A stretch of 62,198 nucleotides of DNA, taken from NCBI RefSeq assembly GCF_900491935.1, contig NZ_UEXK01000004.1, positions 2,312,899-2,375,096 on the forward strand, written 5' to 3'. Under the pieces are notes generated by a model. It did not search any database. It saw only the letters and a program-made list of their open reading frames with translations, and was not told the origin of the DNA. Of this stretch, positions 1-7,167 are shown one piece after another. The translations under genes were made by a program, and so were the position numbers. Each line of letters opens with the position of its first letter. The first letter of the stretch is position 1. Origin of the DNA: Klenkia terrae. Lineage in GTDB: Bacteria > Actinomycetota > Actinomycetes > Mycobacteriales > Geodermatophilaceae.

Positions 1-738
1 GGGGGAGTCCGCGGGCGCGGCCGGGGTGGCCGGGACGGCGGTGGTGGTGGGGGTGGTGGTCGTGGTCGAGGTGCCGGCGGCCCAGGGTGCGGTGGCCGAG
101 CCGGCGGTGGTCATCGCGACCACCAGGCCGGCGCCGGCGCCGGCGAGCAGGGCGGTGGGGTCCACGACCGGGGCGAGCGCCGCGGTGGCCGGCGCGAGCG
201 TGTCGACCACCGGAGCCAGGGCGTCGACGACGGGGGACAGGGCCTCGGTGACCGGGCTCAGGGCGCCGGTGACGGGGGTGAGTGCCCTGGTCAGCGGGGT
301 GACGGCATCAAGGACGGGCTGCACGGCGGCCACCACCGGCGCCGCTGCGCGAACCACGGGCGCGACGGCCTGCGCCACCGGCGTGACAGCCTGGGCCACC
401 GGCGCCACGACAGGTGCGACGACCTGCGTGACGACCGGTGCGACGGGGGCTACGACGGCCTGGGCCACCGGGGCGACGGTCTGCGCCACCGGGGCGACGA
501 CCTGCGCGACCGGGGTGGTCACCGGGGCCACGACCTGCGAGACCGGGGCGGCGACCTGGCCGACCAGGTCGGCGACCGGGGTGGTGATGCCCGACAGCAG
601 AGTGCCGGCGGCGGGCTCCTCGGCCGAGGCGGAGGCGGCGGCCTGACCGGCCAGCCACAGGCCGACGCCGAGGCCGGCGACGGTGAGGACCCGGCCGGCG
701 GTGCGGGACAGGTGGGCAGGGCGACGGAATCCGGACAT
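1..738 (-). CDS. Secreted Ala/Pro/Val-rich repeat protein (C-terminus beyond the window)
   Basis: The start is ATG at 738, preceded by GAGGTGAGCAGG. The 246 visible codons stay open to the left edge. Residues 1-39 form a Sec-type signal (basic start, hydrophobic VLTVAGLGVGLWLAG, ASASA cleavage region). Residues of about 45-175 are a degenerate array of 7-11-residue units built on APV followed by a small polar residue (VAPVAQ, VTPVAQ, LSPVTE, LAPVVD). A hydrophobic patch (AGAGAGLVVAMTTAGSA) follows, then a Thr/Pro-rich tail. I do not recognise a family; similar low-complexity proteins are seen at actinobacterial surfaces. The regular hydrophobic periodicity suggests an extended or amphipathic rod. 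The opposite strand also reads open, but only as an artefact of the repeat. Confidence 0.75.
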   Translation of the reverse strand, partial: MSGFRRPAHLSRTAGRVLTVAGLGVGLWLAGQAAASASAEEPAAGTLLSGITTPVADLVGQVAAPVSQVVAPVTTPVAQVVAPVAQTVAPVAQAVVAPVAPVVTQVVAPVVAPVAQAVTPVAQAVAPVVRAAAPVVAAVQPVLDAVTPLTRALTPVTGALSPVTEALSPVVDALAPVVDTLAPATAALAPVVDPTALLAGAGAGLVVAMTTAGSATAPWAAGTSTTTTTPTTTAVPATPAAPADSP

Positions 739-783
739 CCTGCTCACCTCCACGCACGGTCATCGGGCGACTACGAATAGTCA

Positions 784-861
784 ACCGGACGGCAGCGTTC
801 CGTGGAGGCCGAGCAGGGTCCCTCGATCGGTGGAGATGATGACCGGACGGTCACGTTCCGT
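784..861. repeat. Pair of 20-bp direct repeats
   Basis: ACCGGACGGCAGCGTTCCGT (784-803) recurs as ACCGGACGGTCACGTTCCGT (842-861), 17 of 20 identical and 58 bp apart. They lie between the iron-binding lipoprotein stop and the repeat-protein start. Each unit is weakly self-complementary (CGGA with TCCG). They could be regulator sites for the gene at 738 or the remains of a terminator. A possible -35 (TTGACT on the minus strand, 784-779) overlaps the first copy. Confidence 0.4.
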
Positions 862-1868
862 CAGGACGGGATGGTGGACGGATCCCCGGCGACGGCGGTG
901 GACAGCGCCGGCACGAGCTCGTCGAGCAGGTAGGGGAGCGACAGCGGGCTGGTGAAGTAGATCGCCCCGGCCAGCGTGCCGTCGGTGAAGACCAGGTTGC
1001 CGCCCTGGACCGCCCGCAGCGACCGGTACACCCCCAGCGACTCCAGCGCCGTCCGGTCCGCCGGCGACTCGGTGCCCCAGATCAGCACGTCGGCCTCGTC
1101 CAGCACCGAGGCCTGCTCCAGCGGGACGTAGGCCTGGCCCTCGGTGGCGAACTGGTAGAGCACCGCCGGGACCGTGAAGCCGAGGTCGGTGAGGAACGCC
1201 GTCGACAGGCCCTCCTGGTAGGCGATCAGGTCGCCCTCGTAGACCGCGTTCTGCAGGAAGACCGCCGGGGTGCCGGCGAACTCGGGGTGCGCGGCCGCCT
1301 CGTCGGCGAACCGGTCCTTGATCCCGTCGACCAGCTCCTGGGCCTCCTCGGCCTTGCCCAGCGCGGTGCCGATGGCGATCGTCTGCACGTCCCACGGCTC
1401 GAAGTACGCCTCCTCGGAGTGCGCGACGACCGGGGCGATGGCCGACAGGGTGTCGTAGTCGTCCTGCTCAAGCCCAGCGTTGGTCGCCACGATGAGGTCG
1501 GGGTCCAGCGCGGCGATGGCCTCGAACTGCAGGCCGTCGTCGGTGGTGAGCACGGTGGGCTCGGCGTCCCCGAGCGCGTCCTGCGCCCAGGGCCAGGTGG
1601 CGTACGGCTGCTCGCCGTACCACTCGGTCACCCCGACCGGGACGACGCCGAGGGCGAGCAGGGTGTCCTGCTCGGTGTAGCCGACGCTCACCACGCGGGT
1701 CGGCTCGGACTCCACGGTGGTGCTGCCGAACGCGTGCTCCACGGTGACCGGGAAGCCGTCGCCGCCCGCGGGGGCGTCCGCGCCGCCGTCCTCGGTCGAC
1801 GATCCGCAGCCGGCGAGCAGCAGCCCGGCGAGGGCGACGGCGGCGAGGCGGGTGGTGGGCAGGCGCAC
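861..1868 (-). CDS. Iron-siderophore ABC transporter substrate-binding lipoprotein
   Basis: This 335-residue lipoprotein has the lipobox LLLAGC (Cys21) and a class III (FecB/FepB/BtuF-like) periplasmic-binding fold: an N-terminal lobe with RVVSVGYTEQDTLLALGVVPVGV, a mid helix after DPDLIVATNAG, and a C-terminal lobe. It should capture a ferric siderophore outside the membrane for an ABC importer whose other subunits are not here. GTG 1868 is chosen because GGAG sits 6 bases upstream and the signal peptide begins at once; a farther ATG (1925) would run through the iron box at 1904-1922. It is divergent from an AraC gene and probably repressed by Fe-loaded IdeR/DtxR. Confidence 0.87.
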   Translation of the reverse strand: MRLPTTRLAAVALAGLLLAGCGSSTEDGGADAPAGGDGFPVTVEHAFGSTTVESEPTRVVSVGYTEQDTLLALGVVPVGVTEWYGEQPYATWPWAQDALGDAEPTVLTTDDGLQFEAIAALDPDLIVATNAGLEQDDYDTLSAIAPVVAHSEEAYFEPWDVQTIAIGTALGKAEEAQELVDGIKDRFADEAAAHPEFAGTPAVFLQNAVYEGDLIAYQEGLSTAFLTDLGFTVPAVLYQFATEGQAYVPLEQASVLDEADVLIWGTESPADRTALESLGVYRSLRAVQGGNLVFTDGTLAGAIYFTSPLSLPYLLDELVPALSTAVAGDPSTIPS

Positions 1869-1903
1869 GGGGAGCTCCAGGGGACGATGACGGAACGGCC
1901 CGC

Positions 1904-1922
1904 TGAGGTTAGGCTGCCCTAT
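1904..1922. promoter_or_regulatory. IdeR/DtxR-type iron box
   Basis: TGAGGTTAGGCTGCCCTAT matches the actinobacterial consensus TTAGGTTAGSCTAACCTAA at 15 of 19 positions. It lies in the divergent promoter between the siderophore-binding lipoprotein (start 1868) and the AraC gene (start 1980), where bound repressor could shut both down in iron excess. Confidence 0.75.
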
Positions 1923-1979
1923 CATCGTAGGACAGTCCGCCAGCGCCCGGACGACGACGCCCAGCGCTCAGGAGGCCCG

Positions 1980-2747
1980 GTGACCGCCCTCGACGACGTC
2001 GTGACCGACGACCACCCCGGGTCGGCCGAGCGGGACGCCTGGACGTGCGCGTTCGACACCGAGGAGGGCGGCGCCTGGGGGCTGCACCGGCACGACCAGC
2101 ACCAGCTGGTGTGGACGGCGGCCGGGTCGGCGCGGGCCGTGGCCGGGGGCCGCTCGTGGGTGCTGCCGCCGTCCCGCGCCCTGTTCGTGCCCGGCGGGGT
2201 GCCGCACGACGTCGTCCTCCGGCCGCCGGCCGCGCTGCACTGCCTCTACGTCTGGCCGCACGCCTGCCCGCTGCCCTGGACCCGACCGACCGTGGTCGCG
2301 GTGTCCGGGCTGCTCCGCGAGCTGCTGCTCGCGCTGGGCCAGACCGGCGGCGAGGGCCCGGTCGCCGCGCCGACCCTGGCGCTCGTGCTGCACGAGGTCG
2401 CCGGCGCCGCGGTCGCCGACGACGGGGTGGTGCTGCCCGAGGACCCCCGCGCGGCCGCCGTCGCCACCCGGCTGCTGGCCGACCCCGCCGACGATACCCC
2501 GCTCGCCGACTGGGCGGCCCGGCTGCGGGCGGGGGAGAGCACGCTGCGCCGGGCGTTCGTGACCGGCACCGGGCTGACCTGGACCGAGTGGCGCAGCCGT
2601 GCCCGGCTGCAGGCGGCGCTGGCGCTGCTCGAGCGGGGCCTGCCGGTCACGTCGGTCGCCGCGCGGGTCGGGTACGCCTCGGTGCACGGCTTCGGCACCG
2701 CGTTCCGCCGGCGCTACGGCACCAGCCCCGGCGCCTGGCGCAGCTAG
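1980..2747 (+). CDS. AraC-family regulator with cupin sensor domain
   Basis: This 255-residue protein starts at GTG 1980 behind GGAGG. Residues 30-105 are a cupin-like AraC sensor (WGLHRHDQHQLVW, VPGGVPHDVVL). Residues 165-255 form the two helix-turn-helix motifs, with the conserved endings VAARVGYASVHGFGTAFRRRYGTSPGAWR. It lies head to head with the iron lipoprotein across the iron box, and its stop overlaps that of the convergent MFS gene. By position it probably controls siderophore uptake or export. AraC-type activators of siderophore genes are common, but the ligand here is unknown. Confidence 0.83.
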   Translation: MTALDDVVTDDHPGSAERDAWTCAFDTEEGGAWGLHRHDQHQLVWTAAGSARAVAGGRSWVLPPSRALFVPGGVPHDVVLRPPAALHCLYVWPHACPLPWTRPTVVAVSGLLRELLLALGQTGGEGPVAAPTLALVLHEVAGAAVADDGVVLPEDPRAAAVATRLLADPADDTPLADWAARLRAGESTLRRAFVTGTGLTWTEWRSRARLQAALALLERGLPVTSVAARVGYASVHGFGTAFRRRYGTSPGAWRS

Positions 2748-3916
2748 CCGCGGACCGGTGTGGGGTGCCGGCGGGTCAGCAGCGCCGCGGCCGCCGACAG
2801 CACGACCACCAGGACGGCGAGCGCGATCGCCGCGGTCGTCAGCGAGGTCGCGGTGGCGATCTCGCCGACCCCGACCACCGGCACGGTGATGCCGAGGTAG
2901 GCGACGACGAAGAAGCTCGACGTCACCGCGGCCCGCTCGTCTGCCGAGGCCAGGCCGCCCACCCGCGAGACGGCGGACTGGAAGGAGAAGCCCACCCCAG
3001 CGCCGCCGACCACCGCGGAGAGCAGGAACAGCGGCAACGACCCGACGGCGAGCGCCACCACGACGAGGGCGGTGCCGGTCGGCAGCAGCGCGGCGCCGAC
3101 GAGCGCGGCCCGGTCGGGGTCCCAGCGCTGCACCAGCAGCTGGCAGGCCACCGCCGCGGCGAACATGACCGCCACCGAGAACCCGACCAGCTGCGGGCCC
3201 GGGTCGCCGAGCTCCTGACCCAGGAACGAGGACGTGAGCGAGGTGAACAGCCCCAGGACGGCGAAGGCCGCGAACCCGCCCACCGCCGCCGCGGCGAACC
3301 GGGCCCGGGTCGCGCGCGGGACCGACAGCCGCTGCGGCCGCATCGCGCCGGCCAGGCTCTCGGTGCGCGGGCGGGTCTCGGGCACCAGCCCGATCGCCAG
3401 CACCGGCAGCAACAGGACCAGGAACGCGAGGTAGGGGCCGACCGTCGGGCCGGGCAGGTGCTGGGCGACCAGGCCGGAGACGACCGGGCCCAGGCCGAGG
3501 CCGCCCATGTTGGCCACGGTCGCCAGGGTGGTCGCCGTCCGGCGGTCGGGGTGCAGCTCGGCGATGGCCGCGGTCGCCGTCCCGGTGGTCAGGCCGACCG
3601 ACAGCCCGGACAGCACGCGCGCGAACAGCAGGCCCGGCAGCGTCGGGGCGAGCAGGAAGACCAGCGTGGACAGCACCGCGATGCCGACCGCCAGCACCAG
3701 CACCGGGCGCCGGCCCAGCCGGTCGGACACCCCGCCGCCCAGCAGCAGCGCGGTCAGCGTGCCCACCGCGTAGGCGGCGAAGACGATCGTCACCTGCAGC
3801 TCGGACAGGTCCAGCGAGCGCACGTAGAACGGGTACAGCGGCGCCGGCACCGTCCCGCCCAGCATCACGACGGTGAAGATCCACACGACCAGCCCGACCG
3901 CACCCCGTGTCCGCAC
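2744..3916 (-). CDS. MFS transporter
   Basis: This is a 390-residue, 12-helix major facilitator. The first helix is VGLVVWIFTVVMLGGTVPAPLYPFY, and motif A between helices 2 and 3 is GGGVSDRLGRRPVLV. The central loop near residue 195 is short and basic. MFS proteins beside siderophore-binding lipoproteins often export siderophores, which is an inference here; a drug exporter is equally possible from sequence. The gene converges on the AraC gene with a 4-bp overlap of the stops. Confidence 0.85.
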   Translation of the reverse strand: MRTRGAVGLVVWIFTVVMLGGTVPAPLYPFYVRSLDLSELQVTIVFAAYAVGTLTALLLGGGVSDRLGRRPVLVLAVGIAVLSTLVFLLAPTLPGLLFARVLSGLSVGLTTGTATAAIAELHPDRRTATTLATVANMGGLGLGPVVSGLVAQHLPGPTVGPYLAFLVLLLPVLAIGLVPETRPRTESLAGAMRPQRLSVPRATRARFAAAAVGGFAAFAVLGLFTSLTSSFLGQELGDPGPQLVGFSVAVMFAAAVACQLLVQRWDPDRAALVGAALLPTGTALVVVALAVGSLPLFLLSAVVGGAGVGFSFQSAVSRVGGLASADERAAVTSSFFVVAYLGITVPVVGVGEIATATSLTTAAIALAVLVVVLSAAAALLTRRHPTPVRG

Positions 3917-3960
3917 GCCGCAGACGGTAGGCCGGTGGCCTGCGCCTCCCGCACCCGTCT

Positions 3961-4018
3961 AGCTCGGCACGGATCATGGGCACTCCCGACGCGGAATGCG
4001 CAGGGACCACGCCGAGCC
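3961..4018. repeat. Degenerate copy of the 58-bp palindromic repeat
   Basis: This sequence starts with the same AGCTCGGCACGGATC as the perfect palindrome at 5008-5065 and keeps TGCGCAGG and GCCGAGC in the right arm, but the arms are now imperfect. It lies directly after the stop of the AbiEi/DUF559 gene and may act as a weak terminator. The two related copies bracket that gene. Confidence 0.6.
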
Positions 4019-4927
4019 TCAGCGTCGGCGGGCGTGGAAGGCGCTGGCCATCTCTGCGCGGCAGGTGTCGGGCTGTGCGTGGGCGCGGCGGTGGCTGATG
4101 CGGAGCACCGCCCAGCCCTCGGCCAGGGCCGCGGCGTCCCGGCGCAGGTCGCGCTCGCGCTGGTCGGGTGCCCGGTGGTACGCGGCCCCGTCCAGCTCGA
4201 AGCCCAGCTTCACCTCCTCCAGGGCCCCGTCGAGGTGGATCGTCCCGATCGACGTCGCCACCGGGTGCTGGCGGGAGACGGTCGGCAGACCGGGGAGGTC
4301 GAACAGGTGGGTCAGGCCCCAGATCTCGAACTCGCTGTGCGATCCGCTGCCCACCAGCTCGAGCAGGTCCGCGAGCGCTCGTCGTCCCGGCAGCACCGGG
4401 TGGCGGGCGAGCTCACGGCGCACGCCGGCCACCGACACCTCGCGACGGCGGCCCCCGCCGATGACCGCCTCCCGGGCCACCCGGACCGCCTCCGGTGAGC
4501 CCGACCGTCCGTGCGCCTCGCCCCAGGCGTCGACCAGTGCCCGGCGGGCGGTCACGAGCGGGAGCCCGTCGACCACCGACCACTCCGGCACGGTCGTCCG
4601 GTGGACGCGCAGCCACGGCGGCACCGGCGGGACGTGCCGGCGTCGGCCCACCGCCACGTGGGTGCGTGCGCCGGGGTGGCCCAGGAGGTCCCACAGCGTG
4701 AGCGCGGTCCGCCCGGTCAGCTGCCCGCCGCTCCACAGCACGGCGGCCGCAGCCCGGCCGCGCCACGTGTCGGCTGCACCGGGCAGTGCGAGCACGCCGG
4801 GAAGGGGGCGGACCAGCCGACCGGCACCGACCCAGCGGCTGATGCTGCCCGGGTCGGCGGCGCACAGCACCTGGGCGGTGGGCCGGACCCCGGTGGGACC
4901 GAGGAGGACGTGCAGGTCGGTGGTCAC
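4019..4927 (-). CDS. AbiEi-like N-terminal domain with DUF559 endonuclease-like domain
   Basis: The protein has 302 residues. The first 110 resemble the actinobacterial AbiEi antitoxin-like winged-helix region (SISRWVGAGRLVRPLPGVLAL, then TGRTALTLWDLLG). Residues of about 205-300 are a DUF559/Vsr-like nuclease fold (IHLDGALEEVKLGFELDGAAYH, then RDAAALAEGWAVLRISHRR). The E-x6-D-x5 layout resembles PD-(D/E)XK enzymes. The family is abundant and dispersed in actinobacteria. Its role is unproven; no toxin partner is adjacent, so a working toxin-antitoxin pair is not supported. It is flanked by two copies of a palindromic repeat. Confidence 0.75.
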   Translation of the reverse strand: MTTDLHVLLGPTGVRPTAQVLCAADPGSISRWVGAGRLVRPLPGVLALPGAADTWRGRAAAAVLWSGGQLTGRTALTLWDLLGHPGARTHVAVGRRRHVPPVPPWLRVHRTTVPEWSVVDGLPLVTARRALVDAWGEAHGRSGSPEAVRVAREAVIGGGRRREVSVAGVRRELARHPVLPGRRALADLLELVGSGSHSEFEIWGLTHLFDLPGLPTVSRQHPVATSIGTIHLDGALEEVKLGFELDGAAYHRAPDQRERDLRRDAAALAEGWAVLRISHRRAHAQPDTCRAEMASAFHARRR

Positions 4928-5007
4928 GGGTCCGACCGTGCAGCGAACACCCCCTCCGCAGGGCGCTCGCGGACGATCTGTGGACAGCCCACATCCCTGT
5001 GCACATC

Positions 5008-5065
5008 AGCTCGGCACGGATCCTGCGCACTCCGGCCGCGGGATGCGCAGGATCCGTGCCGAGCT
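5008..5065. terminator. Perfect 22-bp inverted repeat, likely terminator
   Basis: The arms at 5008-5029 and 5044-5065 are perfectly complementary and enclose a 14-base loop. The element begins 10 bases after the stop of the cyclopropane synthase operon, where a strong hairpin would end transcription. There is no T tract, as usual for high-GC actinobacteria. A degenerate relative occurs at 3961-4018. Confidence 0.7.
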
Positions 5066-5074
5066 ACCAGGCGG

Positions 5075-6358
5075 TCAGCGGGGGAAGGGGTCCCTCGCCA
5101 GGCCCAGCTGGCTGACGCCGAGGTAGCCGCTGCGGAAGCCGGCCTCGCAGTAGGCGAGGTAGAACTCCCACATCCGGCGGAAGGTGCCGTCGAAGGCGCC
5201 CTCCAGCGAGGGCCACTCCGCGATGAAGCGCTCGCGCCACATCTGCAGGGTGACCGCGTAGTGCGGGCCCAGGTCCCGGCGCTCGACGACCGAGAGCGTC
5301 GTGTGCGCGGCCAGGTTGTCCTCGATCGACCGGATCGACGGGATGATCCCGCCGGGGAAGACGTACTTGTGGATCCAGGTGTAGCTGCGCCGGGTGGCCA
5401 TCATCCGGTCGTGCGGCATGGTGATCGACTGCAGGCCGACCCGGCCGCCGGGGGCCAGCAAGGTGTCCAGCGCGGAGAAGTAGGTGGCCCAGAACTCCTC
5501 GCCGACCGCCTCGATCATCTCCACCGAGACGACGGCGTCGTACTGGCCGCGGGCGTCGCGGTAGTCGCACAGCTGGACGTCGACCAGGTGCGCCACCCCG
5601 GCGTCCTCGGCGCGCACCCGGGCCAGGGCCTGCTGCTCCGACGACAGCGTCAGCGTGGTCACCCGGGCGCCGCGCTGGGCGGCGCGGATCGCCAGCGCGC
5701 CCCAGCCGGAGCCGATCTCCAGCACGCTCATGCCCTCGCCCACCCGGGCCAGGTCGAGCACGCCGTCGATCTTGCGCAGCTGGGCGTCGACCAGGGAGTC
5801 GCCGGGCTCGAACCAGGCCGAGGAGTAGCTCATCGTCTCGTCGAGGAAGGTCTCGAAGAGCTGGTTGGACAGGTCGTAGTGCCGGCTGATGTTGTGCCGG
5901 CTGTTCTCCTTGGTGTTCACCTCGCCCATCGGCTGGGTGCGCTCGACCAGGTGCCGCATGCGCTGCAGCGCCGGGTGGATCAGCGAGGACATCCGGGCGG
6001 CGAACGGGCTGAGCAGGTCGGCGAGGTCGGTGCCAGGCCCCGTCGTCCAGTCGCCGGTCATGTAGGCCTCGCCGAAGCCGATCTTGGCGTCGGCGCCCAG
6101 GCGGTGGAAGACGTTGGCCGGGCGGACCAGCCGCATCACCGGGGCGTGCCGGTCACCGGAGCCCAGCACGGTGCCGTCGGGGAAGACCACCCGCACCGGC
6201 AGCGTCGACACCGCGTGCCGGAACAGCCGCTCGGCCACGGCCGCGCGCACCGGGGACCGCGGCGGGGTCGCCAGGCCGGGCCAGTGCGCCTCGTCCGGGC
6301 GGGGCACGGGGAACCGTGCGTCCTCGGTCCGGCTCTCGTTGTGGTGCACCGTGGTCAT
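5075..6358 (-). CDS. Cyclopropane-fatty-acyl-phospholipid synthase family methyltransferase
   Basis: This 427-residue enzyme transfers a methyl(ene) group from S-adenosylmethionine to the double bond of membrane phospholipid acyl chains. The SAM motif I is VLEIGSGWGALAIRAAQ (about residue 195); VSVEMIEAVGEEFWATYF and LAPGGRVGLQSITM follow in the family's order. The start ATG 6358 overlaps the DUF1365 stop (ATGA), indicating translational coupling. In an FAD oxidoreductase-DUF1365-synthase operon the product may be a cyclopropane, 10-methyl or furan fatty acid; the sequence does not decide. A hairpin at 5008-5065 ends the operon. Confidence 0.9.
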   Translation of the reverse strand: MTTVHHNESRTEDARFPVPRPDEAHWPGLATPPRSPVRAAVAERLFRHAVSTLPVRVVFPDGTVLGSGDRHAPVMRLVRPANVFHRLGADAKIGFGEAYMTGDWTTGPGTDLADLLSPFAARMSSLIHPALQRMRHLVERTQPMGEVNTKENSRHNISRHYDLSNQLFETFLDETMSYSSAWFEPGDSLVDAQLRKIDGVLDLARVGEGMSVLEIGSGWGALAIRAAQRGARVTTLTLSSEQQALARVRAEDAGVAHLVDVQLCDYRDARGQYDAVVSVEMIEAVGEEFWATYFSALDTLLAPGGRVGLQSITMPHDRMMATRRSYTWIHKYVFPGGIIPSIRSIEDNLAAHTTLSVVERRDLGPHYAVTLQMWRERFIAEWPSLEGAFDGTFRRMWEFYLAYCEAGFRSGYLGVSQLGLARDPFPR

Positions 6359-7167
6359 GACCTGTCCTCGATCGCTTCAAGGGAATGCTTCCGCGGGGTG
6401 TTCGTACCCACCCCCGGTACCGGATCGTGCGTCGGCCTGGGGACCACCGGCAACTTGCGCGCCCAGAGCCGGATCCCCTGCCACCTGATCAGGGCGGCCA
6501 CCCACAGGCTCATGAACGGCCAGCGCAGGATCGTACGGACGACGGCCCCCGTGGTCGCCCGCCGCGCCGTGCCGCGCAGGGTGGCCACGAACGGCGTCCG
6601 CCCGCCCACCTGCAGCGCCATCGTCACGTGCAGCTGGTCGCCCGGACCGGAGAAGCGCATGAGGTACCGGCCGTCCACGGTGTTGAACGGCGAGACGTAG
6701 AAGTCCTTCTCCGCCTCCGACCGCCCGGCTTCGTCGGGGTGCAGCAGGTAGGCGTGCCGCTCCCCGTAGGTGTTGTGCACCTCGGCCACGATGCAGGCCA
6801 GCGATCCGTCGGCCCGGTAGCACCAGTGCGTCGACAGCGGGTTGAACACGTGCGGCCCGCTGCGCGCGTTGGCCATCATCACCACCCGGACGACGCCGTC
6901 CACGCCGTGCAGGCCGGCGAACCGGACCACGTTGGCCTTGATGGAGTCGGCAGGCTCGCCGAGGTGGTCGGCGGCGTCGAACCGGGCCGCCCAGCGCAGC
7001 CCGCGCGGCAGCACCGGCAGGTCGTCCAGGTCGACGGCCCACAGGTAGCCGCCGTACTCGAAGGAGTTCTCCAGCGGGTGCGAGCGGCGGTGCCCGACCC
7101 GGACGTCGTAGAGCGCCGGCAGCGTGGTCGGGCTCCAGTCGACGGTCGCGGGTCGGACGGCGGTCAC
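6355..7167 (-). CDS. DUF1365 family protein
   Basis: The protein has 270 residues and starts at GTG 7167, overlapping the stop of the FAD oxidoreductase by GTGA. Family features visible are the N-terminal ALYDVRVGHRRSHPLENSFEYGGYLWAVDLDDLP, the central VFNPLSTHWCYRADG, and the C-terminal KDFYVSPFNTVDGRYLMRF. A hydrophobic, possibly membrane-associated stretch lies near residue 230 (WPFMSLWVAALIRWQG). The biochemical role is unknown. It is almost always found between an FAD-dependent amine-oxidase-like protein and a cyclopropane synthase, as here, so it probably assists in fatty-acyl modification. Confidence 0.87.
   Translation of the reverse strand: MTAVRPATVDWSPTTLPALYDVRVGHRRSHPLENSFEYGGYLWAVDLDDLPVLPRGLRWAARFDAADHLGEPADSIKANVVRFAGLHGVDGVVRVVMMANARSGPHVFNPLSTHWCYRADGSLACIVAEVHNTYGERHAYLLHPDEAGRSEAEKDFYVSPFNTVDGRYLMRFSGPGDQLHVTMALQVGGRTPFVATLRGTARRATTGAVVRTILRWPFMSLWVAALIRWQGIRLWARKLPVVPRPTHDPVPGVGTNTPRKHSLEAIEDRS

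Noticed and set aside
26-646. Long plus-strand open frame rich in Thr/Gly
   Set aside because: It is the antisense of the APV-repeat protein; it has no ribosome site and its composition mirrors the repeat on the other strand.
1869-1925. Longer start (ATG 1925) for the iron lipoprotein
   Set aside because: It would place the IdeR box and promoter inside the gene and put about 19 extra residues before the signal peptide.
4019-4927. Active type IV toxin-antitoxin locus
   Set aside because: Only an AbiEi-like N-terminal region fused to DUF559 is present; no nucleotidyltransferase gene is adjacent.
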